Assembly: GCF_000308715.1 (NCBI RefSeq) | Contig: NZ_BAGH01000596.1 | Location: 1 to 35,719, forward strand | Origin: Nocardia tenerifensis NBRC 101015 | GTDB lineage: Bacteria; Actinomycetota; Actinomycetes; Mycobacteriales; Mycobacteriaceae | Reading direction: 5' to 3' | Length of the DNA stretch: 35,719 nt | Part shown: positions 20,301-26,085 of the stretch, piece by piece | Layout: each line of letters starts with the position of its first letter | How positions within the stretch are numbered: the first letter of the stretch is position 1 | The notes under the pieces: model-generated | Seen by the model: only the letters and a program-made list of their open reading frames with translations | Told to the model about the DNA's origin: nothing | Database searches by the model: none | Program-made: the position numbers and the translations under genes

Positions 20301-20831
20301 GACGCTATCCGCCACGGGTTGCCTGCCAGTATTTATCGCGTTCCGCGCTTGGCCGGCGACTGCGAGACGGGCGTGAGCAACGATGCCGACATCCTCGTCC
20401 GGACCATTCGGTGCATTCTCGAACTGGAGACCGCGCCCAGCCTCCACCTGACCGAGGATTGGGCGCCGGTGTGCCAGGTCGCGGCGCTCGTCGCAGGCCA
20501 TGAGCCGGCGCCGGGAGATCCGCTGTCCTTCGTGGTGACCGCGGAGCGCCGTACGTCGTTGGCGACCATCGTGAAGCAGGCCCGCTGGTGCGGGCACGTC
20601 GTCGAGCCCACACCGAGCACCCAGTGGTTCCGCGACCTCGGCGCGGCCGAGGTGGAGGAGTACGAGATTCTCGCCGCGCTGCTGGCGGCCGCGGTGAACG
20701 GCGACCCGGGACCGTGCGCGACGAACGGCCACCACGACATCGCGCACAAATCACTCACCGTGCCCGGCGTCTCGGAGGCGACGTTACGCCGATATCTTCA
20801 CGCACTCGCCCGACAACCCTCGACCGCGTGA
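8307..20831 (+). CDS. Four-module NRPS ending in a thioester reductase; predicted ureido-peptide-aldehyde synthetase
   Basis: 4174 residues, A-T-C-A-T-C-A-T-C-A-T-R. Start ATG 8307 follows a GGGGG run; GTG 8310 is possible. Rough domains: A1 25-500, T1 Ser548, C2 606-1045, A2 1077-1570, T2 Ser1616, C3 1671-2110, A3 2138-2640, T3 Ser2695, C4 2750-3190, A4 3213-3715, T4 Ser3759, R 3830-4165. R has TGATGFFG for NAD(P)H and the YLHTK catalytic Tyr3986/Lys3990, so release as aldehyde (or alcohol) is expected; there is no thioesterase or epimerase. C3 and C4 have HHIAGDG, but C2 has EHHLVHDG (737-744), the ureido-forming signature. Pocket codes read by eye: A1 DASTVAAVCK (Tyr-type), A2 DGYVWAGTLK (unclear), A3 DGYFWGVTFK (Val/Ile-like), A4 DADDMGLVDK (acidic pocket; Arg, citrulline or ornithine likely). 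All T domains keep Ser. No MbtH-like gene is in the window. Confidence 0.95.
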   Translation: MVTNPLADLIGACPAAGGDRSSRAFRPFHDAFVRRAATAADLVAVESGDRHLTYRELEVRSARLASHLRALGVGAETLLGVAVDRSPELIVAILAIWRAGAAWVPLDPSYPRPRLEYMLTASKIELVVADEIGAAAIGNTVRRVAPEAEGDIDRIEKPSRTIAPDDLAYAIFTSGSTGRPKGVALAHRGLANLASAQAAAFGVGPGKRVLQFAPTSFDAAVSEVVMALQAGATLVMAPRPALAPGPGLAELLRSARITHVTLPPSVLATLPDADLPDLEVLVCAGEALPRPLADRWAAGRRLYNAYGPTEATVCATIAEFSAGKGVPTIGRAMAGVRAVVLDEHLRPLPAGVAGELAIGGAGVARGYLDAPGLTSQRFVADPHAPEPGRRLYLTGDRVRLRGNEIEFLGRIDEQVKLRGIRVEPEEVSAALREHPAVAGAVTIVRGDRLVAYAAGADVTPGALRTFLAERLPTHLVPSAVVVLTALPLSPSGKIDRRALPDPQRARVERPVSADSTPTEQAIGAFVRELLGVDEVGLDDDFFDLGGHSLLAGRLSARVRTSLGRELPTSRIATGPSVRAMAAYLDSAEQPEIPLPPLVAVGRDRPLPLTFPQERIWFLEQLAPGNLAYNAQATVRLRGPLDPSTLRVTLTEIVRRHEVYRSRFWSVDGVPVQQPIPPMPVPLPVIDVSRLGGDEREARTEEIVRETVRVPFDLDNPPLARWLLVRHAEDDHVLVHVEHHLVHDGWSWAILLTELQAIYSAFVHGRPSPLPELAVQLGDFATWQREWLRDKVLDRYLAFWTTELAGCSPVLELPTDRPRPAMQSFTGDAVRVDLAPALAERLRRFSRDHGVTLYSTMLSGFASLLHRYTQATDLLVGCGAANRRLAEIEALMGMVVNTVVLRLRAAAHMGFAELVRRTQASTTRAFDWQDMPFDQLVNALSLPRDNSRNPLVQVMFSFHDAHVPPVDFEGIHGTIVERHNGSAKADLSVVVIPRAEQQIGRGIDDPAAPITLIWEYADALFSRATAERMLRQYLRLLEAAVAEPEVPIGALDILAVEERRYLLKEVNDTACAFPRGTVPELFEAQAEATPEAAAVTLGAVTLSYAELNTRANRLAHALIARGVGPETAVALALPRGIELVVAILAILKAGAVYVPLDPRHPPARADMMMAQTGVSVLVSDAATAPAGEYRCRVLLVDDEAVRAEAAGRCSDNPKVWRHPDQLAYVMYTSGSTGAPKGIGTTHANVVAFVSDPCWTGGAHARVLLQSSPAFDGATYELWVPLLNGGEIVIAPPGNHVEPISFTRVVRERRVTGVVLTTALFNLLAEHDPKCFATLAAVWNAGEIASPEAVTAVARACPEVEVVNGYGPTESTTLATYHSVDSHCLPDSVQSVPIGRPMANTRVYVLDAFLAPVPVGVVGELFLGGAGLARGYLGQPGRCAERFVADPYGPSGERLYRTGDLVRYNADGVLEFVGRADDQVKIRGFRIEPGEIEAVLVAHADVTRAAVMVRQDGSEKQIVAYVVLRAEAITGAEELRAHLRRCVPDYMVPAAVVPLDALPLTVNGKVDRAALPAPELVAGIGRAPRSPQEQILTELFAETLGRAVVGVEDDFFALGGHSLLATRLAARVRATFGVELELRTLFERPTAAALAACLDRAGCPRPAVLRAVRPEPMPLSFAQRRLWFLEQLGQGAASTYNIPLALRLRGPVDRPALEAALGDVVARHESLRTVFPRHDGVPVQRVLDPETARPGLKFTHLDEDDLAAALTAAARVRFNLAVEMPVHADLFVLGPADVVLLLVIHHIAGDGWSIGPLARDLVSAYRARSRGQGPAWTPLPVQYADYTVWQHDLLGEATDPGSLVATQLTYWTSTLAGLPERLELPVDRPRHTTCTNQGDRLDVSMTPALHAGLITLARRNGASLFMVLQAGLAALLARLGAGTDIPIGSPIAGRTDESLDDLVGFFVNTLVLRTDTSGEPSFTELLARVRERALGAYAHQDVPFEYLVEVLNPVRSLSHHPLFQVMLAVQNAGDGEFDLPGVDVTRIPVNSGTAAFDLTLSLREQRTPEGRPDGIVGSIQYATDLFDATTISVLAARLHRLLESAVARPDVPITMLDILSAEERRYLLRDINDTARAVPEVTVPELFQAHAIANPALAAVTFGAVTLSYAELNTRANRLAHALLARGVGPETTVALALPRGIELVVAILAILKAGAAYVPLDPRHPPARTSMMMTQTGVSVLVSDTATVPVGEQRCQVLLVDDEAVRAEVAGRCGGDPEIRRHAGELAYVMYTSGSTGAPKGIGVTHANVVAFASDPRWTGGAHARVLMHSPAAFDGSTYELWVPLLNGGEIVIAPPGDLAPAVRDQGVTSVFLTTALFNVLAEHDPQCFATSTQVWTGGELASPGAVAAVARACPQVTVVHVYGPTESTTFATCHFVDPDGLPGSARSVPMATDPDRVPGSALPIGRPMANTRAYVLDAFLAPVPVGVVGELFLGGAGLARGYLGQPGRCAERFVADPYGPPGARLYRTGDLVRCNGNGDLEFVGRIDDQVKIRGFRIEPGEIEAVLVAHADVARAAVVVSEVGSEKLIVAYAVPRAGATTAAGELREHLRRCVPDYMVPAAIVLLDALPLTVNGKLDRAALPVPEPVAGGGSSLPELMAGGGRAPRSPQEQVLTELFAETLGRATVGVEDDFFALGGHSLLATRLVARVRATFGVEVELRTLFERPTVAALAACLDQAGRPRPPVLAVARPEPMPLSFAQRRLWFLDQLGEGFSTYNIPLALRLRGPIDRPALEVALGDVVARHEALRTVFPRHDGVPMQRVLDSDTARPGLKITHLDEDDLAAALTAAARNGFDLAVEIPFRADLFVLGPADVVLLLVVHHIAGDGWSIGPLARDLVSAYQARSRGRAPAWVPLPVQYADYTLWQHRLLGAATDPASLVAGQLAYWTDILAGLPECLELPADRPRPVTGTNQGDRLDVRLSPELHEGLILLARRNGASLFMVLQAGLATLLSRLGAGTDIPIGSPIAGRTDESLDDLVGFFVNTLVLRTDTSGEPSFTELVGRVRERALGAYAHQDVPFEYLVEVLNPVRSLSHHPLFQVMLAVQNAGDGEFDLPGVDVTRIPVDPGTAAFDLTVSLREQRTPHGRPDGIVGSVEYATDLFDATTVADLVTRLHRLLEAAVAEPDAPITVLDILSAEERRYSAGEVNDTACAFVTVPELFEAQVEATPDASAVTFGADTLTYAALNTRANRLAHALIARGAGPETPVALALPRGMEFVVAILAILKAGAAYVPLDPRHPPARTAMMVTAAGSRLAIGDTSTAGVLGSLGVDRLLLDEDMVREELATAAVTDPTNRDRTHDLCADHPAYVVFTSGSTGTPKGVVVCHRNIVNLIEHHRAHVFATATRLVAGRPLRIAHTTPFAFDASWDPLSWLFAGHEVHVVDDNIRRDPDALVGYVVGREIDCVDTTPSFAELLVGRGLLDPGHWRPSVVMVGGEAASRRLWDSLRSAGVHGLNLYGPTECTVDALIAAVDESPSPVLGRPVTRTRAYVLDDGLRPAVPGVAGELYLAGEGVARGYIGRAGLTAARFVADPYGPAGARMYRTSDRVRRRADGEVEFLGRADDQVKIRGFRVEPGEIEAALTARPDIEQAAVVLRAEPPGAPRLVAYVVASGPVHGDELRRYLGERLPDYMVPSSCVVLDSLPLTSHGKLDAAALPVGERRDAGFVAPRGPEEKVVAAAWAEVLGVARVGRDDNFFELGGDSLLAARVAFRLREILPVHVPLREIFRHQTVAALVAALHAVPALVDAPSNGHSPIPSPRSWGSWPTPLAPYARSYGSNILLTGATGFFGAFLLRALLSQHPGRVHCLVRAGSRSAAWDKLWTSLDRYGLTDTVLPHSRIDVVPGDLTLPRLGLSTSEYRRLSNEIDLIVHNGARVDAFQDYAALEPANVRGTRELLLLAASTWRKPFKYISTSSLSAYDPTRREQGSGYLHTKWDAEQVVRDAIRHGLPASIYRVPRLAGDCETGVSNDADILVRTIRCILELETAPSLHLTEDWAPVCQVAALVAGHEPAPGDPLSFVVTAERRTSLATIVKQARWCGHVVEPTPSTQWFRDLGAAEVEEYEILAALLAAAVNGDPGPCATNGHHDIAHKSLTVPGVSEATLRRYLHALARQPSTA
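11406..11428 (+). repeat. C/A linker repeat, 5' boundary of duplicated block
   Basis: A 23-base stretch at the C2-A2 junction is identical to 17820-17842 at the C4-A4 junction. Codon use changes just after it, from strongly G/C third positions to a more mixed pattern, so it marks a likely recombination boundary. Confidence 0.6.
14310..14404 (+). repeat. 95-base identical segment in C3, also in C4
   Basis: Identical by eye to 17544-17638, coding the VLNPVRSLSHHPLFQVMLAV region of both C domains. It is the longest exact match I traced within a larger near-identical pair (about 13.3-14.7 kb and 16.5-17.9 kb). Confidence 0.8.
15603..15690 (+). repeat. Imperfect 48-base tandem duplication in A3
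   Basis: 15603-15650 and 15651-15690 begin alike (DPDGLPGSA then DPDRVPGSA). Compared with the matching place in A2 (VDSHCLPDSVQSVPIGRP), A3 gains 16 residues before IGRPMANTR. The frame is kept. Confidence 0.7.
16224..16289 (+). repeat. Imperfect 33-base tandem duplication in the A3-T3 linker
   Basis: 16224-16256 (PEPVAGGGSSL) and 16257-16289 (PELMAGGGRAP) are tandem copies; A2-T2 has a single copy (PELVAGIGRAP). The duplication lengthens a flexible linker and keeps the frame. Confidence 0.65.
17544..17638 (+). repeat. 95-base identical segment in C4, partner of the C3 copy
   Basis: Second copy of the segment at 14310-14404, spaced 3234 bases apart, one module length. The zero divergence over 95 bases, including synonymous positions, points to recent duplication or gene conversion. 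Confidence 0.8.
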
Positions 20832-20892
20832 CCACCTCCGGAAATGTCAGAGCTAGATCGAACGCCCTCGGGCGAGAAGAAAGGACAGAACA

Positions 20893-21165
20893 ATGATTCC
20901 AGCGCTCCTGGCAAAGCCGGCCACACTTTTCATCACGGGAATGGTGGCAGGTCCCTTGGTCAAGCCGTTGGTGCGTGGCATCACCAAGGGCACGTTCCGG
21001 GTGGCGATCGAGGCCAAGAAACTCGCCGAAGAGGCCGCCGCCGAGGTGGCGGGCCTCGCGACCGAGGCGAGTGCCGAGGCGGCCGCCGCGCAGGCTCCGG
21101 CCAACGCTACCGTGACGGCCAACGCTCCGGCGGCGGCCAAGTCACGGCCGACGGGAAAGCCGTGA
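20893..21165 (+). CDS. Small Ala-rich protein, DUF1490/DUF5132-like
   Basis: 90 residues from ATG 20893, with AAAGGA eight bases upstream, 61 bases after the NRPS stop. Residues 5-30 are hydrophobic with Gly and Pro (LLAKPATLFITGMVAGPLVKPLVRG), followed by a charged helix (FRVAIEAKKLAEEAAAEVAGLATEAS) and a disordered Ala/Pro tail. This shape, a glycine-containing hydrophobic stretch plus an acidic Ala-rich helix, resembles the small DUF1490/DUF5132 proteins often found next to metal-type P-ATPases or HMA-domain transporters. It lies directly upstream of an exporter with an HMA-like domain, and a second small protein of like build follows that exporter. It may be a transporter accessory subunit; the family call is by resemblance. 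Confidence 0.75.
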   Translation: MIPALLAKPATLFITGMVAGPLVKPLVRGITKGTFRVAIEAKKLAEEAAAEVAGLATEASAEAAAAQAPANATVTANAPAAAKSRPTGKP

Positions 21166-21210
21166 CCTGCGGCCCGCACGCCTGCCGCCGTCACTCGGGT
21201 GGGCGCCTCG

Positions 21211-23505
21211 ATGACGATCCTCGTTGACGACGCGGTCGACCGCCGGGTCCGGTCCGTCTCGGTGATTCCCGGCCGCCAGCGCTGGGAGGTCGGGCCCGTG
21301 CTCGGTCGCAAGCGGACGGCCGAACAGTTGGGGGCGTGGCTGCGCTCCCAACCGGGCGTCTTGTCGGCCCGCGCGAGCTCGATCAGCGGCCGACTGCTGA
21401 TCACCCACGACCCGGCCCTCGGCTCGAGGGAGGTCGCGGGCCTGGTTCGGCACGCCGTCGGCGAGGTCGCCGAGGACGTTCAGCCCGCCGTTGTTCCGGC
21501 TTCGCGTGGCGCAGGGGTAGGTTCCTTGGCGCGCAAGTGGTGGTGGCGCGGGTTGGCACCGAAACAGGTTGGCGGCCTTTCGATTACGTACGGCATCGGG
21601 GCGGCGGCTCTCGTGGTGCGCGGGCTGTTGCAGTTCCCGACGGTGCGTCTCGCCGCTGTCGTCGCGGCGACCGGCGTCATCGTCTATCGGGGATGGCGAC
21701 GATCGCGGGCGCGTCAGCTCGGCACCGGCGCCCGGTCGCCGGTCAAGGGCGGCCTCCGCACGATCCTCGGTCGTCACCGGCGCGCCTTCTGGATCGCGGT
21801 CGCCATGTCCGCGCTCGGGCAGCTGCTCTACCTCACGCCGCTGCTGGTGATCGGGTGGATGCTGGCCGTCCTGACGCGAGGACCCACCTCGCTGCTGGCC
21901 GGCCTGGGCCTGGCCGGCGCGTCGAGCCAGCTGTGGTTCCTGAGCGGCCTGACGCTCGTCGCGTACCTCGGTTACGCGCTCGTGTCCTACGCCACCACGA
22001 TCCGGTGGCGCGACCTGGCCAATACGATCGAGCACGAGTGGCGGGGCAAGGTTTACGCCGTCGTGCAGCGCGGCTCGCTGGGTTCGCTGGAGCGCGAGCG
22101 CACGACCCGCCTCGCCGACCTGCTCACCACCGATATCGCACAGCTCGGCCGCGTGCTGTCCGGGTCCGCGGGCACCATCGTCGAGATCGGTGTCACCGCC
22201 GTCGTGCTCATCGGATCGTTCCTCTTCTGGGCGCCGCACCTCGCCTGGATCGCACTGCTGCCCGCACCCGCGATCGCCGCGGCGTCGTTCTATTACCAGG
22301 AGCGTGTCGCCCCCGGCCATGCCGAGGGCGGTGAAACACGCAGGCAGCTCACCAGCCAGCTCACCAACAATCTGGAAGCCAGCGCCACCGTCAAAAGCTT
22401 TGGGGCCGAAGACTTCGAGATCGAGCGCATCGAACGACTCAGCCAGGCTTACCGCGCGGCCAATCACCGGATCGACGTGGAGACGACGCGGTACAGCCAC
22501 GCGGTCCAGGTGTTCTCCATGTCGGCCCTGATCGGCGTGCTGCTGTTCGGCGGCTCGAGCGTCCTGGCGGGCACGCTCTCGCTGGAGACGTACAACGGCC
22601 TGATCTCCCTCCCGACGTTCCTGCTACTGCGGCTGCCCGAGGTCGGCTCCGCCGTCGAGGACTACGAAAGGACGCTCGCGGCGCTGGGGCGGGTGCTCGA
22701 ACTGCTCGAGCTCCCGGTCGAGCCGAGCGGGACCGGCCGCCCCATCGACGTGGCGACGCTTCAACGCGAGATCGTTCTGGACGGGGTGACATTCGCCTAC
22801 CCCGGACGCGCCCCCGCGCTACGGAACGTGTCGATGCGGCTGCGAGGAAGAAAAACCACCGGCTTGGTCGGCGCCACCGGTGCGGGGAAGACCACGGTGG
22901 CCAAGCTCCTGCTGCGGCTGCACGAGGTCCAGTCGGGTCGGGTGCTGCTCGACGGTGCGGACATTCGCGAGCTCAGGCTCGAGGATCTACGGCGGTGCAT
23001 CGGCTTCGTCGCCCAGGACGCGTTCCTGTTCGACGGGTCGGTCGAGGACAACATCCGATACGGCACCTTCGACGCCGGACGCGACGACGTGATGCGGGCG
23101 GCCCGGCTGGCCGAGGCCGCCGCATTCATCGAAGCCATGCCCGACCAGTACGACAGCATGGTCGGAGAACGCGGCGTGGCGCTGTCGGGTGGTCAGCGGC
23201 AACGGCTTTCGCTGGCTCGGGCCATCGTCAAGGACGCGCCGATCCTCGTCCTCGACGAGGCCACGTCGGCGGTCGACAACGAGACCGAGGCGTCGATCCA
23301 GCGGGCGCTCACCGAGTTCGCCCGCGACCGCACGCTCGTGCTCATCGCCCATCGCCTCTCGACCATCCGCCATGCGGATTGGATCTATGTCATGGGCGCG
23401 GGCGGCGAGATCGTCGAGGAGGGGACGCACGTGGAGCTGCTCGCGCGGGCCGGTGTGTACGCCTCGCTGTGGCGCCTGCAGGTCGGGGACGGCGAACGAG
23501 ACTGA
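21211..23505 (+). CDS. ABC exporter (TMD-NBD half-transporter) with N-terminal HMA-like domain
   Basis: About 764 residues from ATG 21211 (GTG 21199, four codons earlier, is an alternative). Residues about 10-70 form a ferredoxin-like HMA-type domain (RRVRSVSVIPGRQRW, WLRSQPGVLSARAS, GRLLITHDP) without the CxxC metal motif. Two hydrophobic segments follow (about 115-155), then a six-helix type IV ABC membrane domain (about 185-480) and an ATPase domain: Walker A GATGAGKTT, Q-loop VAQDAF, signature LSGGQRQRLS, Walker B ILVLDEATSAVD, H-loop IAHRLST. It probably works as a homodimer, exporting a peptide. It lies between two small proteins and right after the NRPS, so export of the NRPS product, with self-protection, is the natural inference. 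The HMA-like fusion is unusual for a peptide exporter. Confidence 0.93.
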   Translation: MTILVDDAVDRRVRSVSVIPGRQRWEVGPVLGRKRTAEQLGAWLRSQPGVLSARASSISGRLLITHDPALGSREVAGLVRHAVGEVAEDVQPAVVPASRGAGVGSLARKWWWRGLAPKQVGGLSITYGIGAAALVVRGLLQFPTVRLAAVVAATGVIVYRGWRRSRARQLGTGARSPVKGGLRTILGRHRRAFWIAVAMSALGQLLYLTPLLVIGWMLAVLTRGPTSLLAGLGLAGASSQLWFLSGLTLVAYLGYALVSYATTIRWRDLANTIEHEWRGKVYAVVQRGSLGSLERERTTRLADLLTTDIAQLGRVLSGSAGTIVEIGVTAVVLIGSFLFWAPHLAWIALLPAPAIAAASFYYQERVAPGHAEGGETRRQLTSQLTNNLEASATVKSFGAEDFEIERIERLSQAYRAANHRIDVETTRYSHAVQVFSMSALIGVLLFGGSSVLAGTLSLETYNGLISLPTFLLLRLPEVGSAVEDYERTLAALGRVLELLELPVEPSGTGRPIDVATLQREIVLDGVTFAYPGRAPALRNVSMRLRGRKTTGLVGATGAGKTTVAKLLLRLHEVQSGRVLLDGADIRELRLEDLRRCIGFVAQDAFLFDGSVEDNIRYGTFDAGRDDVMRAARLAEAAAFIEAMPDQYDSMVGERGVALSGGQRQRLSLARAIVKDAPILVLDEATSAVDNETEASIQRALTEFARDRTLVLIAHRLSTIRHADWIYVMGAGGEIVEEGTHVELLARAGVYASLWRLQVGDGERD

Positions 23506-23530
23506 ATTGTGGCTACCGAGGGAGACTTTC

Positions 23531-23770
23531 ATGGCTGCGCACAAGTACGGAACATTTGCGTTGGGCCTGTGCGCCGGGGCCGGCTTGGCCGCCCGCTGGC
23601 GGCCACTGCTCGGGAAGTCGGTGCGGCAGGGGATCACGGGAACCGCGCTCCTGTCGCGGTCGATGCTCCGGTACGTCGAGGACGTCGCCGACCTGATTCA
23701 GGAGGCCCGAGCCGAGGCCGGGGCGAGCGCGGGAACGGCCTTGTCTCATGGCGGAAAACGAATGAGCTGA
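23531..23770 (+). CDS. Second small accessory protein, DUF1490/DUF5132-like
   Basis: 79 residues from ATG 23531, with GGGAG nine bases upstream, 25 bases after the exporter stop. A glycine-rich hydrophobic N-terminal stretch (YGTFALGLCAGAGLAA, residues 6-21) is followed by a basic patch and an amphipathic acidic helix (LRYVEDVADLIQEARAEA, about 46-63). The build matches the small protein on the other side of the exporter, though the sequences differ, suggesting two diverged or functionally paired subunits. The longer frame from 23189 lies inside the exporter gene and is a shadow. The function is not known. Confidence 0.75.
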   Translation: MAAHKYGTFALGLCAGAGLAARWRPLLGKSVRQGITGTALLSRSMLRYVEDVADLIQEARAEAGASAGTALSHGGKRMS

Positions 23771-23851
23771 TGGCACAGGTGGTCTTGGACGCCGCGCGTC
23801 ATCCGGGCCTAGTGTCCGAGGGAGACCGCGATCGACCACTGATTAGTTGGA

Positions 23852-24589
23852 GTGAGCGTGACCATATCGCCTGCCATGCAACGAGTTCTGCCGCTGCTCA
23901 CCGATCCGCCGGAGAATCCGGCGACCCCCAATGGTTATCTCGACCAACTCGACTCCCACCCAGCGGATCACGTCAACACCGGTATGGTGCAATCGCTGTG
24001 GAGTTCACGCGTAGGCGCCTCGCTGTTCGACCACGCCGCCACGGCCGCGCGGCGCGTCGTCGGCATACTGCAATCACCCGCCGAACGGCTGCACCTCGAG
24101 CCCGGCCAGACCGTGCTCGACCTCGCCTGCGGCCCAGGCGAAGTCACCGCGTCCCTCGCCCGCACCGTGGGTCGGGACGGACTCGCTATCGGCATCGATA
24201 TCTCCGAGTCGATGCTCGCCCGCGCCGTCGACCGCCACCGGGCCGGCAACATCGCGTTCCTACGCGCCGACGCCCAGCGACTCCCCTTGCGAGACAACAG
24301 CATAGACGCGGCGACCTGCATAGCGGGTCTCCAACTCATCCCCGATCCTGCCGCCGCCCTGGCCGAGATGATCCGCGTCCTCCGGCCAGGCGGTCACCTC
24401 GCCGTGCTCGTCCCCACCGTGCGTAGCGGCGCGCTCGAAAAGATCGGACGCAACCTGCCGGGTATCGGCGGCGCGCGCTCGTTCGCCGACACCGAAATCC
24501 CCGGCATCGCCGAGGAATTCGGCCTCAGCGGCGTAGCGACCCGCCGCCTCGGGACGATCCAATGGACCTACGGTTACAAGAGTCGCTGA
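23852..24589 (+). CDS. Class I SAM-dependent methyltransferase
   Basis: 245 residues from GTG 23852; ATG 23875 is a weaker alternative. The Rossmann-fold methyltransferase core is clear: motif I VLDLACGPGEVTASLA (about 88-103), acidic motif II GIDISESMLARAV (about 113-125), IAFLRADAQRLPL (about 132-144), then ATCIAGLQLIPDPAAALAEMIRVLRPGGHLAVLVP, the UbiE/Methyltransf_11 pattern. The substrate cannot be read from sequence. It follows the exporter cassette by 81 bases on the same strand and could decorate the peptide (O- or N-methylation, or methyl ester on the free carboxylate of a ureido residue), but it could equally be an independent gene: the N-terminal 70 residues are a lineage-specific cap. 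Confidence 0.85.
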   Translation: MSVTISPAMQRVLPLLTDPPENPATPNGYLDQLDSHPADHVNTGMVQSLWSSRVGASLFDHAATAARRVVGILQSPAERLHLEPGQTVLDLACGPGEVTASLARTVGRDGLAIGIDISESMLARAVDRHRAGNIAFLRADAQRLPLRDNSIDAATCIAGLQLIPDPAAALAEMIRVLRPGGHLAVLVPTVRSGALEKIGRNLPGIGGARSFADTEIPGIAEEFGLSGVATRRLGTIQWTYGYKSR

Positions 24590-24951
24590 CATCGCTCACA
24601 TCGGACGCACCGCCAATTATCGCTGGTGCCGCGCGACCTGACAGTGCGCCGCACTCTGTCCGCGCGGTCTACTGGCTGTCGGCGCTGTGGTCGGCACGCT
24701 GGCTCTGCCGAAGGCGTGCGAGGGCCGTCCGCGAATCGTGATTGATTGAGTGGAATCGGCGTAATTTCATTCCGACCGGACGGTTCACCCAATTACCCCA
24801 GTTTCTTGGCTTCCATCGTCCATGCGTGTTGACGTAGGATGATCTCGGTAATTCTGGTGGGTGGTTCAGGGGGATACGCAGATAGTTCATCAAAAGCTTA
24901 TTTCTTGCTGCTCATAATTTGCGGATCCTGAACCATCGGGGGTATTCAGCC
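24590..24951. promoter_or_regulatory. Intergenic region upstream of the desaturase
   Basis: About 360 bases without a gene, distinctly AT-richer (notably 24720-24930) than the coding DNA. No terminator-like GC hairpin with a T run was found after the methyltransferase. It separates the NRPS block from the desaturase/transporter pair and most likely holds the promoter of the latter. An in-frame TTG at 24919 lies within it but lacks a ribosome binding site. Confidence 0.5.
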
Positions 24952-26085
24952 GTGTCACAAAATAGCGAATTGATTCAGCACGAGGACCGGGTTCGGCAAC
25001 GGTGCCGGGCGTCGCGGCCGAAGGTCGGCGGCTTCAAAGGGGAGCTCTCGCCGGAGACCAAAGAAGCGGTGAAGGACATCCACAACAGCCGCGACAACTG
25101 GCACGGGCCACTGGGCCTGTTCATCGATTGGCTGGTGATCGTCGGCGTCGCCGTGATCGTGGTGCTGAGCCGCTATCAACCCCTGGTATATCTCGCGGGT
25201 GCGCTCATCGTCGGTGGTAGACAGCGTGCGCTGCGCAGTCTCATGCACGAGGCGAGTCACTCGAAACTCACCAGGCATGGCCCGCTCAACATCTGGTTGG
25301 GCCGGATATTCATCGCTTGGCCGCTGTTCTCCGGCTTGTCCGCGTACACCTGCGCGCATTGCGAACATCATCGGCACCTGTGGGACGATCGCCGCGATCC
25401 GAAATTGCTCGGCTACTTGCGCCTCGGCTTGGTGAACCCGCGAGACATGAAGAATTTCGTCGGCAAACATCTGCTGAAACCGTTGCTGATGGTCCACGCG
25501 CCGTTCCAGGTCGCGGCCGACCTCATCGGCCGGGACGAAGACCGTCGGGAAACACGACTGCGCATCGCTTTCTTGGTGGCCGTCTCCGCCCTGTTCGTCG
25601 TGACCGGTTTCGGCCTCGACTTCCTTCTGCTGTGGGTGCTGCCGTACGCGACGGTCTATCAAATTCTGCGTTATTGGAGCGATATCGCCGATCATGCCGG
25701 ATTGCGCTCCGACGATCCCTGGCAGTCGACGCGGAGCTGGGACGCGTCGTGGTTGGTCCGGCAGTTCCTCGCCCCGCACAACTCCAATTGGCATCTGGCG
25801 CATCATCTCTACCCGGCCGTGCCGCACTATCGGATCCGCCGGTTAGATCGGACGCTCCAGGCTGTGCCGTCCTATCAGCAGGCCCATCACTGCGACGGTT
25901 TCGTGCGGGCTCGCCGGGATTGCCGACCCTCGGTGGTGCAGGACGTGCTCGCGCCGGAACGGTTGGCGCAGATCCGATCTCGTCGTCCGGCACAGTGCCG
26001 CCCGCGCGCCGCTCTGCTCTCGGGATGCGCGCGGACCTGCCCGGCGTCCGCACTCCGCCCGGCCGAAACGAGCGACAACGGATGA
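24952..26085 (+). CDS. Membrane-bound fatty acid desaturase-type di-iron enzyme
   Basis: 377 residues from GTG 24952, chosen because GGGGG lies about nine bases upstream. Three histidine boxes of the integral-membrane desaturase/hydroxylase family are present: HEASHSK (about residue 100), HCEHHRHL (about 139) and HLAHHLYP (about 283), eight His ligands for a di-iron site, with hydrophobic pairs at about 54-85 and 204-232. It would desaturate or hydroxylate an acyl or related lipid substrate using O2 and external electrons; no ferredoxin or reductase is nearby. After about residue 325 the tail is Arg/Cys/Ala-rich and unlike the family, perhaps a lineage extension. Its stop overlaps the start of the EamA transporter (ATGA). 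Confidence 0.88.
   Translation: MSQNSELIQHEDRVRQRCRASRPKVGGFKGELSPETKEAVKDIHNSRDNWHGPLGLFIDWLVIVGVAVIVVLSRYQPLVYLAGALIVGGRQRALRSLMHEASHSKLTRHGPLNIWLGRIFIAWPLFSGLSAYTCAHCEHHRHLWDDRRDPKLLGYLRLGLVNPRDMKNFVGKHLLKPLLMVHAPFQVAADLIGRDEDRRETRLRIAFLVAVSALFVVTGFGLDFLLLWVLPYATVYQILRYWSDIADHAGLRSDDPWQSTRSWDASWLVRQFLAPHNSNWHLAHHLYPAVPHYRIRRLDRTLQAVPSYQQAHHCDGFVRARRDCRPSVVQDVLAPERLAQIRSRRPAQCRPRAALLSGCARTCPASALRPAETSDNG

Noticed and set aside
8307..20831. Siderophore synthetase
   Set aside because: There is no cyclisation domain, salicylate or dihydroxybenzoate loading, hydroxamate enzymes or ferric transporter nearby, and the reductase end plus ureido motif point elsewhere.
8307..20831. Leupeptin-type N-acyl peptide aldehyde
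   Set aside because: The protein starts with an A domain; there is no starter C domain to add an acyl group, and C2 has the ureido-type signature instead.
21211..23505. Heavy-metal exporter on the basis of the HMA-like domain
   Set aside because: The N-terminal domain has no CxxC metal site and the transporter is a TMD-NBD ABC protein, not a P-type ATPase. The biosynthetic context favours peptide export.
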